This document shows, piece after piece, positions 42,347 to 51,597 of a DNA stretch of 64,000 nt. The position numbers and the translations under genes are program-made. The notes beneath the pieces were generated by a model. That model had not been told where the DNA came from. It ran no database searches and was given only the letters and a program-made list of their open reading frames with translations. The stretch's first letter is position 1. Each line of letters opens with the position of its first letter. Origin of the DNA: Paenibacillus sp. G2S3 (GTDB lineage: Bacteria > Bacillota > Bacilli > Paenibacillales > Paenibacillaceae); the NCBI RefSeq assembly GCF_030123105.1, contig NZ_CP126095.1, positions 2,294,001 through 2,358,000 on the forward strand, written 5' to 3'.

Positions 42347-43735
42347 ATGTATCCGCCGCGATCGCGTTCTAGACAGAAGAACAAACATAAGAGCAAGCGT
42401 AAGCGCAGAACGGCCTGGATGTGGATCAATGCAGGTCTTCTTCTGATGATTATTGTGGCGCTCAGCTATAGTTTTATGGATGACAAATTCAAGGGGAGTT
42501 CTGAGCCGCCTCCGGTGGCGCAAGTCACAGCTTCTCCTACACCGGAAATTACTGCTCAGGAGACAGCGCCTACAGTGACTGTAACGCCTGAAGCCACGGA
42601 GTCTCCCGTGCCTTCTCCTACGGCAACCCCTAAGGCTACACCTACACCAGAGCCAGAGAAGGAAGAGATTGTTGAAACACAAGCGCCTGAAGCAACTGAG
42701 CCCCCTTCGTCAGATGAAGGTAGCTCCCAAGTCGCAGATGGTGGTTCTGTGTCTGGACTTCCATCGGATGATCAGGCTGCTGGCAATACAGTGACCTTGA
42801 ATTTTGGTGGAGATGTTATTTTTTCGGGGAAAGCCGGGGAATTGCTTGAAAAGAAAGGCTACGACTATTCGTATGCTGCGCTCGATGGAATGTTCAAAAA
42901 GGATGACCTTACGGTCGTGAATCTGGAGACCCCTGTGACCACGGGTGGGGTTGGCGCCGCTAATAAACAATATGTATTCAAAGGCTCACCGAAAGCGTTA
43001 GATGCTCTTAAGGCAGCCGGAGTGGATGCAGTAAATATGGCGAACAATCATACGCTGGATCAAGGGGAGGAAGGTCTGCGAGACACGCTTAGTCATCTCT
43101 CGGAAAGAGGCATTCCTTATGTTGGTGCTGGACTCAACAGTAAAGAAGCATTCTCGGCGCAATATTTTGAGCGTAAAGGGATTAAGATCGCCTTGCTGGG
43201 GTTCACACGCGTGATTCCTGCATCGGATTGGATGGCGGGAAAGAACAAACCAGGGCTTGCTTCAGTATATGACAGTAGAGAAGGACTTAAAGCGATCGCT
43301 GCAGCCAAACAGAAAGCCGATTTAGTAGTCGTAGTTGTCCATTGGGGCAAGGAACGGGTAGAGCAGTTCGATAATATCCAGCAGACCCTTGGACGTAGCT
43401 TTGTCGATGCGGGAGCTGATCTTGTCATTGGTGGTCACCCACATGTATTGCAAGGTGTGGAGCCATACAAAGGCAAGTGGATCGCCTACAGCACTGGTAA
43501 TTTTATTTTTACGAGATCAACGGTACCTGCCACTTGGGAAACTGCTGTTTTTCAGGCGGAATGTAGTAAAAAAGGTCAATGCTCATTACAGCTGAAGCCT
43601 ATGACTGCTGAGCTAGCTCAGCCCGTGCCAATGAACCAGGTGAACGGACAGCTTTTGCTGAAAAAAGTAGAGTCTTTATCTGCTGGTCGAGTTAAGATCG
43701 ACAGTGACGGAAAAGTCACTCAAGTTACAAAATAG
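42347..43735 (+). CDS. CapA family metallophosphatase-like protein
   Basis: About 463 residues: a basic N-terminus (RSRQKNKHKSKRKRR), one membrane anchor, a long Thr/Pro/Glu-rich linker (about 60-145), then the CapA domain. Motifs: LNFGGDVIFSGKAGE (first metal site), DLTVVNLETPVT, MANNHTLDQGEEGL and VVVHWGKE with GGHPHVLQG. CapA-type proteins are required for poly-gamma-glutamate capsule anchoring or synthesis in Bacillus, but solitary copies are common with no capsule operon, as here. The frame opens at TTG 42320, but AGAGGAG lies after it, so ATG 42347 is chosen. It is acting outside the membrane. Confidence 0.85.
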   Translation: MYPPRSRSRQKNKHKSKRKRRTAWMWINAGLLLMIIVALSYSFMDDKFKGSSEPPPVAQVTASPTPEITAQETAPTVTVTPEATESPVPSPTATPKATPTPEPEKEEIVETQAPEATEPPSSDEGSSQVADGGSVSGLPSDDQAAGNTVTLNFGGDVIFSGKAGELLEKKGYDYSYAALDGMFKKDDLTVVNLETPVTTGGVGAANKQYVFKGSPKALDALKAAGVDAVNMANNHTLDQGEEGLRDTLSHLSERGIPYVGAGLNSKEAFSAQYFERKGIKIALLGFTRVIPASDWMAGKNKPGLASVYDSREGLKAIAAAKQKADLVVVVVHWGKERVEQFDNIQQTLGRSFVDAGADLVIGGHPHVLQGVEPYKGKWIAYSTGNFIFTRSTVPATWETAVFQAECSKKGQCSLQLKPMTAELAQPVPMNQVNGQLLLKKVESLSAGRVKIDSDGKVTQVTK

Positions 43736-43753
43736 GGTTCCTGGGAGGTCCTT

Positions 43754-44488
43754 ATGATGAACAATTTATGTGTTGCCCATCGGGGATTTTCCGGTAAAGC
43801 TCCGGAGAATACATTAGCAGCAATCCGGATGGCCATTGCCATGCCATTTGTGCACTGGATGGAATTGGATGTCCAGCTCTCCAAGGACGGTGTTCCTGTT
43901 GTTATTCATGACTTTACGCTGGACCGTACAACCAATGGTCATGGTAAGGTGAAAAACATGGATTGGGAGCATCTCCGTCGTCTCGACGCGGGTAGCTGGA
44001 AAGGGCGTTCTTTTCGGGGAGAGCGGGTGCCTTCATTGGAAGAGGTGCTCACATTAGCCTCCGGTAGACTGCATCTGAATATTGAACTAAAAACAGTGGG
44101 CGATATGTATCCTGACATCGAGAAGAAGGTGACAGATCTTATTTCCTCTAAAGGCATGCGGGACGACGTGATTTTGACCTCTTTTGACACAAATGTGTTG
44201 AAAAAAATCAAGGCAATCGACCCCCACTTTCGCACAGGCTTAATTTTTGATTCAAGGTTTGGTAATCCTGCTCGAAGGCTGCATGAACTGGAGTGTTCTC
44301 TTTTATCGATCAGCTTTTCACGTCTGAATCCCAGATTGGCTAAGCTTTTGACGGCGCAAGGTGTGAAGATTATGGCTTGGACTGTGAACAAAGGGAAAGA
44401 GATGCGTCGCTTAGCAGATATGCATTCTGATATAATGATTTGTACAAACCGTCCGGATATTTGGGGCGATACATTTCTAAAAGTATAA
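43754..44488 (+). CDS. Glycerophosphodiester phosphodiesterase
   Basis: A 244-residue GDPD enzyme that hydrolyses glycerophosphodiesters to glycerol-3-phosphate and an alcohol. Catalytic pattern: VAHRGFSGKAPENTL near the N-terminus (His and Arg, Glu), ELDVQLSKDGVPVVIHD (metal Glu and Asp, second His) and LNIELK. No signal peptide, so it is cytoplasmic. The start follows GGGAGG. It lies 18 bp after capA and is probably in the same transcript; a link to phospholipid or LTA turnover is plausible. Confidence 0.92.
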   Translation: MMNNLCVAHRGFSGKAPENTLAAIRMAIAMPFVHWMELDVQLSKDGVPVVIHDFTLDRTTNGHGKVKNMDWEHLRRLDAGSWKGRSFRGERVPSLEEVLTLASGRLHLNIELKTVGDMYPDIEKKVTDLISSKGMRDDVILTSFDTNVLKKIKAIDPHFRTGLIFDSRFGNPARRLHELECSLLSISFSRLNPRLAKLLTAQGVKIMAWTVNKGKEMRRLADMHSDIMICTNRPDIWGDTFLKV

Positions 44489-44518
44489 ACAATCCAATTC
44501 GATGGGAAAGAGAGCTGA

Positions 44519-45148
44519 TTGTCTGTGTGCGCTGCTGTTAATAATTTGTATTGTGTTGGACGGAACTACAAGCTACATGCGGAGGAATTAGGAAATAATA
44601 TTCCCGTGGAGCCACTCATTTTTTTGAAGCCCTCACATGCGGCGGTTTCCCTCGATAAAGCAGTCATTCAGCTTCCAAAGGATTCAGGTCAGGTTCATTA
44701 TGAAGGAGAACTTGTGCTACGTATCGCGCGTGATTATGTACCGGGTATGAGTGTGGAGGATCTGGTGGATGTTATGGCTCTGGGACTGGATTTCACACTG
44801 CGTGATGTGCATAATGATCTGCAGAAGAAAGGGCTACCTTGGACGCCAGCTAAAGGCTTTAAGAACGCTGCTCCACTTACACCTTACATCGCCTTTCCTG
44901 ACAAGGAAGAGCTGGAGGGAACAGATTTTACAGTATTGAAAAATGGTGTGGAAGTTCAGCGAGGTAATGTCAAAAACATGATTTTTTCGCTCCAAAAAAT
45001 TGTCGATTTTATCGCTGCGCGTTACGGGCTGGGTAAAGACGATGTGATATTCACGGGAACACCAGCAGGCGTAGGTCCTACCGTATCAGGAGATTCGTTT
45101 GAATTATACTGGGGTGACAAGCTGATGGGAACTTGCCTGATCGGCTAA
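44519..45148 (+). CDS. Fumarylacetoacetate hydrolase family protein
   Basis: A 209-residue protein of the FAH superfamily. VGRNYKLHAEELG, the metal-site VHYEGELVLRIARD, KGFKNAAPL and FTGTPAGVGP are family hallmarks. Members include acylpyruvases, oxaloacetate decarboxylases and hydratases; the exact reaction is not evident. The start is TTG 44519, with a GAGAG-like weak ribosome site; GTG 44525 is an alternative. It follows the GDPD gene by 30 bp and precedes DUF92 by 23 bp, suggesting one multi-gene transcript. Confidence 0.85.
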   Translation: MSVCAAVNNLYCVGRNYKLHAEELGNNIPVEPLIFLKPSHAAVSLDKAVIQLPKDSGQVHYEGELVLRIARDYVPGMSVEDLVDVMALGLDFTLRDVHNDLQKKGLPWTPAKGFKNAAPLTPYIAFPDKEELEGTDFTVLKNGVEVQRGNVKNMIFSLQKIVDFIAARYGLGKDDVIFTGTPAGVGPTVSGDSFELYWGDKLMGTCLIG

Positions 45149-45171
45149 AAACATCTGTTGGAGATGAATCT

Positions 45172-45975
45172 ATGCTATGGATTATTGGCGCTCTTGGCGC
45201 TTTGTTAGTTGCGGGAGCGGCTTATAGGAAACAATCCTTAAGCCTGTCCGGTATGCTTGCCGCGGTAGCGATGGGGACCATTTATTTTGGTGCTGGAAAT
45301 GCCTTTTGGTTTGGAATATTGTTGATTTTTTTCATCTCATCAAGCCTGCTGTCTAAGCTTCATCATGACAATAAGGCTGAGCTTGAGCTGACTTATGCCA
45401 AGACAGGTCGCCGAGATGCTGGGCAGGTCTTTGCTAATGGTGGGCTCGGGATGGTTTTTGTTCTACTGAATGCGATTGTTCCGATGGAACTTTGGGGATT
45501 TTTATTTATCGGCGTTATGGCAACGGTAACCTCTGATACATGGGCTACGGAGATTGGTACACTCAGCAAGAAGCCACCACGGTCGGTCCTGACAGGGAAA
45601 ATACTTCCGGCAGGTGCCTCGGGTGGCGTATCCAGCCTTGGTACGCTGGCGGCCGCCGCAGGAGGCGCACTTATTGGTGCAGCTTCATGGCTGCTGCGGA
45701 TGATATCCGGCATGCCGGATCAATCCTTCATGCTGCTTACATTGGCTGGACTCGCTGGAGGACTTGCAGGTGCGTTCACGGATTCTATTCTAGGGGCAAC
45801 CGTGCAGCAGATGAATCGCTGCACGGTATGCGGACGCGAAGTGGAAAGTACACATCACTGCGGTAAAAAGGTTGAATACGCACGTGGCTGGAAGTGGATG
45901 ACCAATGATGCAGTTAATGCTATCAGCTCTATCGTTGGAGGGGCCATTGCCTTACTGTGTGGGATGATGATTTAA
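45172..45975 (+). CDS. DUF92 integral membrane protein
   Basis: A 267-residue protein with about six to seven helices and the DUF92/TIGR00297 pattern: LSLSGMLAAVAMGTIYFGAGNAFW, SSLLSKLHHDNKAELELTYAKTGRRDAGQVFANGG compressed as the conserved loop, ATVTSDTWATEIG, GGLAGAFTDSILGATVQ. The plant relative VTE6 is a phytyl-phosphate kinase; an isoprenoid-kinase role here is only an inference. A small CTVCGREVEST...HHCG pair near 222-235 looks like a metal-binding hairpin. ATG 45172 follows TTGGAGATGA; the frame opens earlier, at 45133, within the previous gene. Confidence 0.82.
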   Translation: MLWIIGALGALLVAGAAYRKQSLSLSGMLAAVAMGTIYFGAGNAFWFGILLIFFISSSLLSKLHHDNKAELELTYAKTGRRDAGQVFANGGLGMVFVLLNAIVPMELWGFLFIGVMATVTSDTWATEIGTLSKKPPRSVLTGKILPAGASGGVSSLGTLAAAAGGALIGAASWLLRMISGMPDQSFMLLTLAGLAGGLAGAFTDSILGATVQQMNRCTVCGREVESTHHCGKKVEYARGWKWMTNDAVNAISSIVGGAIALLCGMMI

Positions 45976-45986
45976 AGGAGGAACCG

Positions 45987-46589
45987 ATGAGCAGCACGTC
46001 CAATCATAAACATACTGCTATTCTGGATGCCGCATACGAGCTCTTCGGTTCAGGTGGATTTTACGAAACGAAGATGTCGGAAATTGCGGAGCAGGCAGGG
46101 ATTGCTAAGGGCACCGTTTATTTATACTTCAAGAGTAAGGAAGAATTGTTCATGGCGGTAACTCGCCGGGATTGTGAGGGATTCCTCCAGCAATTGCAGG
46201 AAAGGCTGAAGGCTAGTGATACTTTAGCGGGTAAGCTGTCCATCATCGCCAAACATCATCTTTACTATTATTTTGAGCGTAAGCGACACACGAAGCTCTT
46301 TTTCCGCGCACCTAACAATAACCCAGAGCTTGTGGCGTATATGACGCTTTTTATGGAAGAATATATGCAAGCAGTGGTGAAGGTATTGCTGGAGGGCGGA
46401 GCGTCCGAGCCAGAGCTCATGGCGCAGTCCTACATAGGGATGTTGGATCGACTGAAGATGGATATTTTGTTCGATCCGTCTTTTAAGGAAGAGGACGCGT
46501 ATAAACGCGCTGGTTTCGCTGCTGGTCTTTTTATTAAAGGGGCTATGGATTACTTGAATTTAGGTCAGGATGATAGACCGGTGGAATAG
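45987..46589 (+). CDS. TetR/AcrR family regulator
   Basis: A 200-residue repressor. The N-terminal TetR HTH is HKHTAILDAAYELFGSGGFYE, then MSEIAEQAGIAKGTVYLYFKSKEELF. The C-terminal ligand domain is unassigned; the form is like FadR/YsiA-type fatty acid regulators. It starts after AAAGGAGG, 11 bp beyond the DUF92 stop. Regulated genes could be the downstream ABC-F protein or the upstream cluster. A small hairpin (ACCGGT...ACCGGT) spans its stop codon. Confidence 0.87.
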   Translation: MSSTSNHKHTAILDAAYELFGSGGFYETKMSEIAEQAGIAKGTVYLYFKSKEELFMAVTRRDCEGFLQQLQERLKASDTLAGKLSIIAKHHLYYYFERKRHTKLFFRAPNNNPELVAYMTLFMEEYMQAVVKVLLEGGASEPELMAQSYIGMLDRLKMDILFDPSFKEEDAYKRAGFAAGLFIKGAMDYLNLGQDDRPVE

Positions 46590-46615
46590 CAGTCCTATGC
46601 TGCGACCGGTTTTAT
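46577..46615 (+). terminator. Hairpin spanning the tetR stop codon
   Basis: ACCGGT and a second ACCGGT pair, with inner AGCA/TGCT, followed by TTTTA. It may partly terminate the upstream cluster before the ABC-F gene. Confidence 0.45.
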
Positions 46616-46643
46616 GAAAATATAAGGCAAGCGAGGAAATAGC

Positions 46644-48581
46644 ATGAATATTATGACCGTGGAACATCTTTCCAAGAGTTATGGAGAGAAAGTACTCTTT
46701 AGTGATGCTTCATTTGGTATGGACGATCGGGACAAAATTGGCTTGATCGGTGTAAATGGAACGGGTAAATCTACATTTTTACGTATTATTGCCGGTCTGG
46801 ATACCCCGGATGGCGGGCAAATTGCGATCGGAAATAATGTACGAGTGCAGTACTTGGCACAGAACCCTCCTTATGAGCCAACAAACACGGTACTGCAACA
46901 GGTTTTCGCCGGAGATGATCCAGATCTTGCTACCATGCGTGAATATATGGAGATCATGTCTCGTCTTGAAAAAGACCCAGGCAATGCAGAACTTGAAGGC
47001 AAGCTGGTGCGGATTGGGCAGGCTATCGATGCAGCAGGTACTTGGCATTTGGAGAGTGAAGCTAAGAGCGTGCTAACTAAGCTAGGCATAGTGAAGTTCG
47101 ATGCGCTGATGGATACGCTGTCTGGTGGTCAACGAAAACGTGTAGCACTTGCGGCTGCCTTAATTACGCCATCTGAGCTTCTTATTCTGGATGAGCCTAC
47201 GAACCATATTGATACGGACTCCGTGGCTTGGTTAGAGCAATATTTACAGAAACGGCGCGGCGCCCTCTTAATGGTAACGCATGATCGTTACTTCCTGGAG
47301 CGTGTCGCAAGTGTAATGCTGGAGCTGGACGGAGGGCAGTTATACCGTTATGAAGCCAACTATTCCCGTTTTCTAGAGCTAAAAGCCGACCGCGAAGAGC
47401 GTGAAGCCTCTGCGGAGCAAAAGCGTAAGAACCTGCTTCGTACGGAGCTTGCTTGGATTCGTCGTGGAGCTAAAGCTCGATCAACAAAACAAAAGGCGAG
47501 AATCGACCGTTTTGAGAAGCTGAAAGAAAGTACAGGAAGCAGTTCGAACGGTTCGCTGGATATTTCGGTGGCATCCACACGTTTGGGTCGTAAAATCATT
47601 GAAATCAATGAACTGTCGAAATCGCTGGATGGTCGTCAGTTGATTAAAGATCTAACTTACATTGCTGTACCACAAGATCGTGTAGGTATCGTAGGTCCTA
47701 ATGGTAGCGGTAAATCAACACTTCTGAATCTGATTGCAGGTAAGCTGCAGCCGGATAAGGGAGAGGTTCAGCTCGGCGCGACGGTTAAGTTGGGGTACTT
47801 TACGCAAGAACATCAGGATATGGATGACAGCATGCGAGCCATTGAATATGTGAAGGAAGAAGCGGAAATCATACGTACGGCTGATGGTAGTGTCATTACG
47901 GCAGGCCAAATGCTCGAACGGTTCTTGTTCCCTCCTGCCATGCAGTGGACGCCGATCTCCAAACTGTCAGGTGGCGAAAAAAGACGCCTATATCTACTTC
48001 GTGTATTGATGGGAGCACCAAACGTATTGCTGTTGGATGAGCCTACGAACGACTTGGATATCGGCACGTTGGCTGTGTTAGAAGACTATCTGGATGAATT
48101 CCCGGGCGTCGTCTTTACAGTATCCCATGACCGTTATTTCCTGGATCGTACTATAGATAAGCTGATCGCTTTTGAAAATGGTGATATCCGGATTCATGTT
48201 GGCGATTATACGGAATATGAAGAATGGCTGGCCAAAAATGTTTCCTCACGCAATGCAGAATCTAACAAAGATGACGGAAGTGCAAAGCGTAAAGAGACAA
48301 CAGATACGGATAGTAACACTGCGGGGGCATCAGCACCCAAGACTAAACTCAAATTCAGCTTTAAGGAACAGCGTGAATATGAGGGAATTGACGAGCAGAT
48401 CGAGCTTGCAGAGCAGCGCTTGACGGATATTAGTGTGGAGATGGAAGCAGCGTTTGCTGACTCAGGCAGGCTCCAAGAGTTAGTGGAAGAACAGCGTCTT
48501 GCTGAAGCCGAGCTGGAGCGTCTAATGGAGCGCTGGACCTATCTGAATGAGCTTGCAGAGAAAATCGCTGGTAAAGCATAA
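46644..48581 (+). CDS. ABC-F family ATPase (YfmR/Uup-like)
   Basis: A 645-residue soluble protein with two ATPase domains. Domain 1: GVNGTGKSTFLR, SGGQRKRV, LLILDEPTNHID; domain 2: GPNGSGKSTLLN, SGGEKRRL, LLLDEPTNDLD. An about 80-residue linker rich in Arg/Lys sits between them, and a coiled-coil tail (about 575-640) follows. This layout is ABC-F, acting on ribosomes stalled at proline or difficult sequences (YfmR type) rather than in transport; no membrane helices occur. The start follows AGCGAGGAA. The TPR gene follows 38 bp downstream. Confidence 0.92.
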   Translation: MNIMTVEHLSKSYGEKVLFSDASFGMDDRDKIGLIGVNGTGKSTFLRIIAGLDTPDGGQIAIGNNVRVQYLAQNPPYEPTNTVLQQVFAGDDPDLATMREYMEIMSRLEKDPGNAELEGKLVRIGQAIDAAGTWHLESEAKSVLTKLGIVKFDALMDTLSGGQRKRVALAAALITPSELLILDEPTNHIDTDSVAWLEQYLQKRRGALLMVTHDRYFLERVASVMLELDGGQLYRYEANYSRFLELKADREEREASAEQKRKNLLRTELAWIRRGAKARSTKQKARIDRFEKLKESTGSSSNGSLDISVASTRLGRKIIEINELSKSLDGRQLIKDLTYIAVPQDRVGIVGPNGSGKSTLLNLIAGKLQPDKGEVQLGATVKLGYFTQEHQDMDDSMRAIEYVKEEAEIIRTADGSVITAGQMLERFLFPPAMQWTPISKLSGGEKRRLYLLRVLMGAPNVLLLDEPTNDLDIGTLAVLEDYLDEFPGVVFTVSHDRYFLDRTIDKLIAFENGDIRIHVGDYTEYEEWLAKNVSSRNAESNKDDGSAKRKETTDTDSNTAGASAPKTKLKFSFKEQREYEGIDEQIELAEQRLTDISVEMEAAFADSGRLQELVEEQRLAEAELERLMERWTYLNELAEKIAGKA

Positions 48582-48618
48582 ACAATTTGTCCTTAAATGA
48601 CAATAAGGAGGGCTCAGT

Positions 48619-49104
48619 TTGGAAAATCAACTCATGGCAGCTGTAGCCCTGCGAAACGAAGGTAAAGCTGAAGAAGCCAGAGTGATGCTGTTAGAGCTAT
48701 ATGAGCAGAATGGTAATAACGTAGAACTTCTGTATCAATTAGCATGGACACATGATGTGCTTGGTCGGGAGCGTGAGGCAGTACCCTTTTATGAGAAAAG
48801 CTTAGCTCTAGGCTTACCTTCGGAGCAGAGAGTCGGCGCTCTATTGGGACTGGGCAGCACCTACCGAACACTCGGAGAATATGAGAGCTCCAAAGCAATA
48901 CTGGAGCAGGCCGTTTTCGAGTATCCAGAAAATAAGGAATTTCCAGTATTTCTAGCGATGACTATGCATAATCTTGGAGATCATAGTTTGGCTATGGGGA
49001 TGTTGCTTAAATTGCTGGCTGAAACCTCAGCGGATGAAGGGATAAGAAGCTACAGTAAGGCCATTTCATATTACTCAGATAAGCTTGAGCAAGTCTGGGA
49101 TTGA
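48619..49104 (+). CDS. Tetratricopeptide repeat protein
   Basis: A 161-residue helical protein with about four TPR units: LRNEGKAEEARVMLLELYEQ, YQLAWTHDVLGREREAVPFY, LGSTYRTLGEYESSKAILEQ, AMTMHNLGDHSLAMGML. It is likely to mediate protein contacts in the cytoplasm. The TTG start follows AAGGAGGG. It is the last gene of the plus-strand run that starts at 42347, and sits before a stretch with repeats and a terminator. A partner is unknown. Confidence 0.85.
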   Translation: MENQLMAAVALRNEGKAEEARVMLLELYEQNGNNVELLYQLAWTHDVLGREREAVPFYEKSLALGLPSEQRVGALLGLGSTYRTLGEYESSKAILEQAVFEYPENKEFPVFLAMTMHNLGDHSLAMGMLLKLLAETSADEGIRSYSKAISYYSDKLEQVWD

Positions 49105-49194
49105 ATCTGCGGACAGAAGCCACTACTCGGACACAGTTGACCTTAAATACAGGATTATCCCCAGTTTGTTATGCTATCGGACTCCATAGTCGCT

Positions 49195-49232
49195 ATTTGC
49201 GAATAACTTCATCTGAGTCCGAAGCATTAGCG
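49195..49232. repeat. Degenerate copy of the dispersed intergenic repeat
   Basis: The segment GAATAACTTCATCTGAGTCC followed by GAAGCATTA resembles 14627-14656. Both are in gene-free spacers, suggesting decayed copies of one repeat family. Confidence 0.45.
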
Positions 49233-49261
49233 ATATTATGACGAGCTTACTGCTAATAAAT

Positions 49262-49315
49262 AAAAAAACAGAGTAGAGTTCTCCGGTTATTGGAGAATTC
49301 CTACTCTGTTTTTAA
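49262..49315. terminator. Bidirectional terminator
   Basis: AAACAGAGTAG pairs with CTACTCTGTTT, with an inner AGTTCTCC/GGAGAATT stem; T-runs occur on both strands. It separates the TPR gene from the convergent glycosidase gene. Confidence 0.88.
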
Positions 49316-49341
49316 TTGCAGTGGGCTGCCTCAGCATTACT

Positions 49342-50172
49342 TTATTTCGTTCCGTCCACGGCTATCATTTGCACCACAGCACGAGAGTCACCGGGTAAGA
49401 TGATTTCATCAGCATTCATCTGAGAGGAGCCATCTCCATCTAGAAAGATACCTTCGAGACCTTCAGCAGGAACGGTCTGTAGGAGGGCTGAGCGGAACTC
49501 TGCCGCCGTCGAGGGCGTTGGCGTAACAATCAGCCACAGCTTGCCATTATCGTCATACAGCATGCCTGAGCGCATTCGTTTCTCATCCGCATAAGGAAGA
49601 TGTTCTTTCTCTATCACATCTTCCCAGATATCCTCATTCTGCAGATTCATACTAATGCCACCTTGCGCAAAATAATGCTGGCGATCCGTAACGTTTAATT
49701 CTTCTCCTGAAGAGACAACTTGCACGGAGAAGCTGCGACTGGCACCATCCCAGATCAGGGTTCCGCGCGCATATTTAGCGTTAAACCAGCCTGAGCCATA
49801 TGCTTTTTTAGCACCGTTAGTGGGGATGTCATTCATGATAGCAATGGAGAGAAGTGCATCTTCATAGAAGAAGCCTCCATTAATCCCATAAGCAATCACT
49901 TGCTGAAGGGGGGCACCTGCGGCTCTGAGTTTAATATCTTCTGGCGAAAGCGACATCATATAGAGTTGTACATTTTCTGGACTCACGGTCTCAAAATAAG
50001 TGTAAGCGTGTGGAAGACCGTCAAAGGGATCTTCGTTGTGACTTTTGGATAACAGGAACATCGAGATCGCTGATGCTGCTATCAGGAGCAGCAGAAGTGA
50101 AACGATTAGCCATTGTCTACGTCTCCAGAGCTGCTTTATCTTGCTGGTGTTAGACTCAGTTAGTACCCACAT
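49342..50172 (-). CDS. Phosphodiester glycosidase (NAGPA-like)
   Basis: A 276-residue membrane-anchored protein. After a basic N-terminus, a membrane helix lies at about 22-42. The external domain has the NAGPA/DUF2233 pattern: YGINGGFFYEDALL, the middle QGGISMNL, and the catalytic IFLDGDGSSQM near 245. Related enzymes cleave a GlcNAc-phosphodiester or a teichoic acid sugar. The ATG overlaps the 3' end of the M42 peptidase gene by 17 bp, so they share a transcript. The substrate in the wall is inferred. Confidence 0.82.
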   Translation of the reverse strand: MWVLTESNTSKIKQLWRRRQWLIVSLLLLLIAASAISMFLLSKSHNEDPFDGLPHAYTYFETVSPENVQLYMMSLSPEDIKLRAAGAPLQQVIAYGINGGFFYEDALLSIAIMNDIPTNGAKKAYGSGWFNAKYARGTLIWDGASRSFSVQVVSSGEELNVTDRQHYFAQGGISMNLQNEDIWEDVIEKEHLPYADEKRMRSGMLYDDNGKLWLIVTPTPSTAAEFRSALLQTVPAEGLEGIFLDGDGSSQMNADEIILPGDSRAVVQMIAVDGTK

Positions 50173-51199
50173 AAGCAGCGAGAAGCTTAGCAGTGTTTAC
50201 TACAGCTTGCTTATGTGTGCGTTCCATGGAGTGGGAAGCGTGTACGCCTGGGCCGATCAGTGCGGCACGAATATTGTTGCCGCCTCGAAGGGCAGCGGAA
50301 GCATCGGAGCCGTACATAGGATAGATATCAACGGCATAAGGAATTGTGAGTGCTTCGGCCAGCTCAATCAAACGGCCAGTCATAACATAATCGTAAGGGC
50401 CGGAAGAATCTTTTGCACAGATGGACACATCGGTTTCTTTACAGCTAAGATCGTCGCCCATGGCGCCCATATCGACTGCTATCATTTCATTAATCTCGCC
50501 AGGAATCCAAGCTGTGCCATGTCCTACTTCCTCGTAGTTGGAGATGAGGAAAGAAAGGTTGTGGAGCGGTTTCCAGCCCTCACGCTTCATACTTTCCAGC
50601 AGGCCAAGAAGGGCAGCAACGCTTGCTTTGTCATCCAGATGTCGGGATTTAATATACCCGCTAGGTGTAATCACCGCACGTGCATCGAAGGAAATGAAAT
50701 CACCAACGGAGATGCCGAGCTTAAGTACATCTTCTTTGTTAGATACTAGCTCGTCAATCCGTACTTCCATGTTCTCCTCAGAACGCTTGAAATCACGAGC
50801 ATCTGGATATACGTGAACGGATGGATGGCTGGTTAAGATGGTTCCAGTATAGGTTCTGCCGCTGCGGGTATGGATCACACAGTATTCATTCTCGATGCTG
50901 TGCATAGTGAAGCCACCAACAGAGGTCAGTCGCAGTGTGCCATCAGATTTTATAGAGCGAACCATGCCTCCAAGTGTATCCACGTGAGCGCTGATGCCGA
51001 TTGTGCGTGAAGGATCTAGGCCCGGAACGGTCAGAATTACGCCGCCTTTTTCATTCCAGCTTAACGGTACGTTCAGCGCAGCTGCTTCTTCGGCAACTAG
51101 AGTCATTACCTGTGCTGTGAAGCCGCTAGGACTCGGTGTATCAAGCAATTTTTTAAGGATTGAGAGTATGTAATCTTCGTTTGGATGAATAGTAATCAT
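50156..51199 (-). CDS. M42 family metallopeptidase (FrvX/YsdC-like)
   Basis: A 347-residue di-zinc aminopeptidase. The metal ligands appear in order: GISAHVDTLGG near 68, the bridging aspartate in RHLDDKAS near 180, the catalytic and metal glutamates in SNYEEVGHG, the aspartate in AVDMGAMG, and the histidine in PGVHASHSMERTH. Members form dodecameric cages and clear short peptides from the cytoplasm. The ATG follows AGGAGG. It is located between lapA (1-bp overlap) and the glycosidase gene (17-bp overlap), showing an operon. Confidence 0.92.
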   Translation of the reverse strand: MITIHPNEDYILSILKKLLDTPSPSGFTAQVMTLVAEEAAALNVPLSWNEKGGVILTVPGLDPSRTIGISAHVDTLGGMVRSIKSDGTLRLTSVGGFTMHSIENEYCVIHTRSGRTYTGTILTSHPSVHVYPDARDFKRSEENMEVRIDELVSNKEDVLKLGISVGDFISFDARAVITPSGYIKSRHLDDKASVAALLGLLESMKREGWKPLHNLSFLISNYEEVGHGTAWIPGEINEMIAVDMGAMGDDLSCKETDVSICAKDSSGPYDYVMTGRLIELAEALTIPYAVDIYPMYGSDASAALRGGNNIRAALIGPGVHASHSMERTHKQAVVNTAKLLAAYVGTN

Positions 51200-51510
51200 T
51201 AGTTAAGTCCTCCTGTTAGGCCATCATTGTCTGTGTTAAAAGAATCTAAAGAAGTGTCGGCATCACGAAGTTTGGTTAGCTCAGCATTTAAACTTTTAAT
51301 TTGTTTTTGTAGTTTGTACTGGCGAAAAATACCATAAGAACCCACGATGATTCCACCAATTAACGCGCAGCCCAGAATAACTAGGATCAGCGGTATATTA
51401 ACTACATCAAAACCAAAATTGACTTGAACGGGATCTACGTTGATGACTGCAAATATGGCTGTTAGCAGCGCGAAGATTAGACCTGCAATTAAAGACCATT
51501 GAATTCTCAT
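51199..51510 (-). CDS. LapA family membrane protein (DUF1049)
   Basis: A protein of about 103 residues. Two helices (about 4-25 and 38-60) with the LapA pattern IFALLTAIFAVINVDPVQVNFG and a soluble coiled-coil tail (QKQIKSLNAELTKLRDADTS). In proteobacteria LapA helps LPS assembly; in Bacillota its role is unknown. The frame opens at TTG 51528, but ATG 51510 follows GAGGAGGAA and is preferred. The stop overlaps the M42 start by one base (TAATG form). The pepF terminator lies upstream. Confidence 0.85.
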   Translation of the reverse strand: MRIQWSLIAGLIFALLTAIFAVINVDPVQVNFGFDVVNIPLILVILGCALIGGIIVGSYGIFRQYKLQKQIKSLNAELTKLRDADTSLDSFNTDNDGLTGGLN

Positions 51511-51543
51511 TGAATTCTTCCTCCTCAAGGGATATAACAGTAT

Positions 51544-51574
51544 AAAATCCCTTGCCCAGATAGGGCAAGGGATT
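51544..51574 (-). terminator. Terminator of pepF
   Basis: On the minus strand ATCCCTTGCCC pairs with GGGCAAGGGAT around TATCT, followed by TTTT. It ends pepF before lapA. Confidence 0.85.
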
Positions 51575-51597
51575 AATGCAATACTAAGCTCTCTGCC

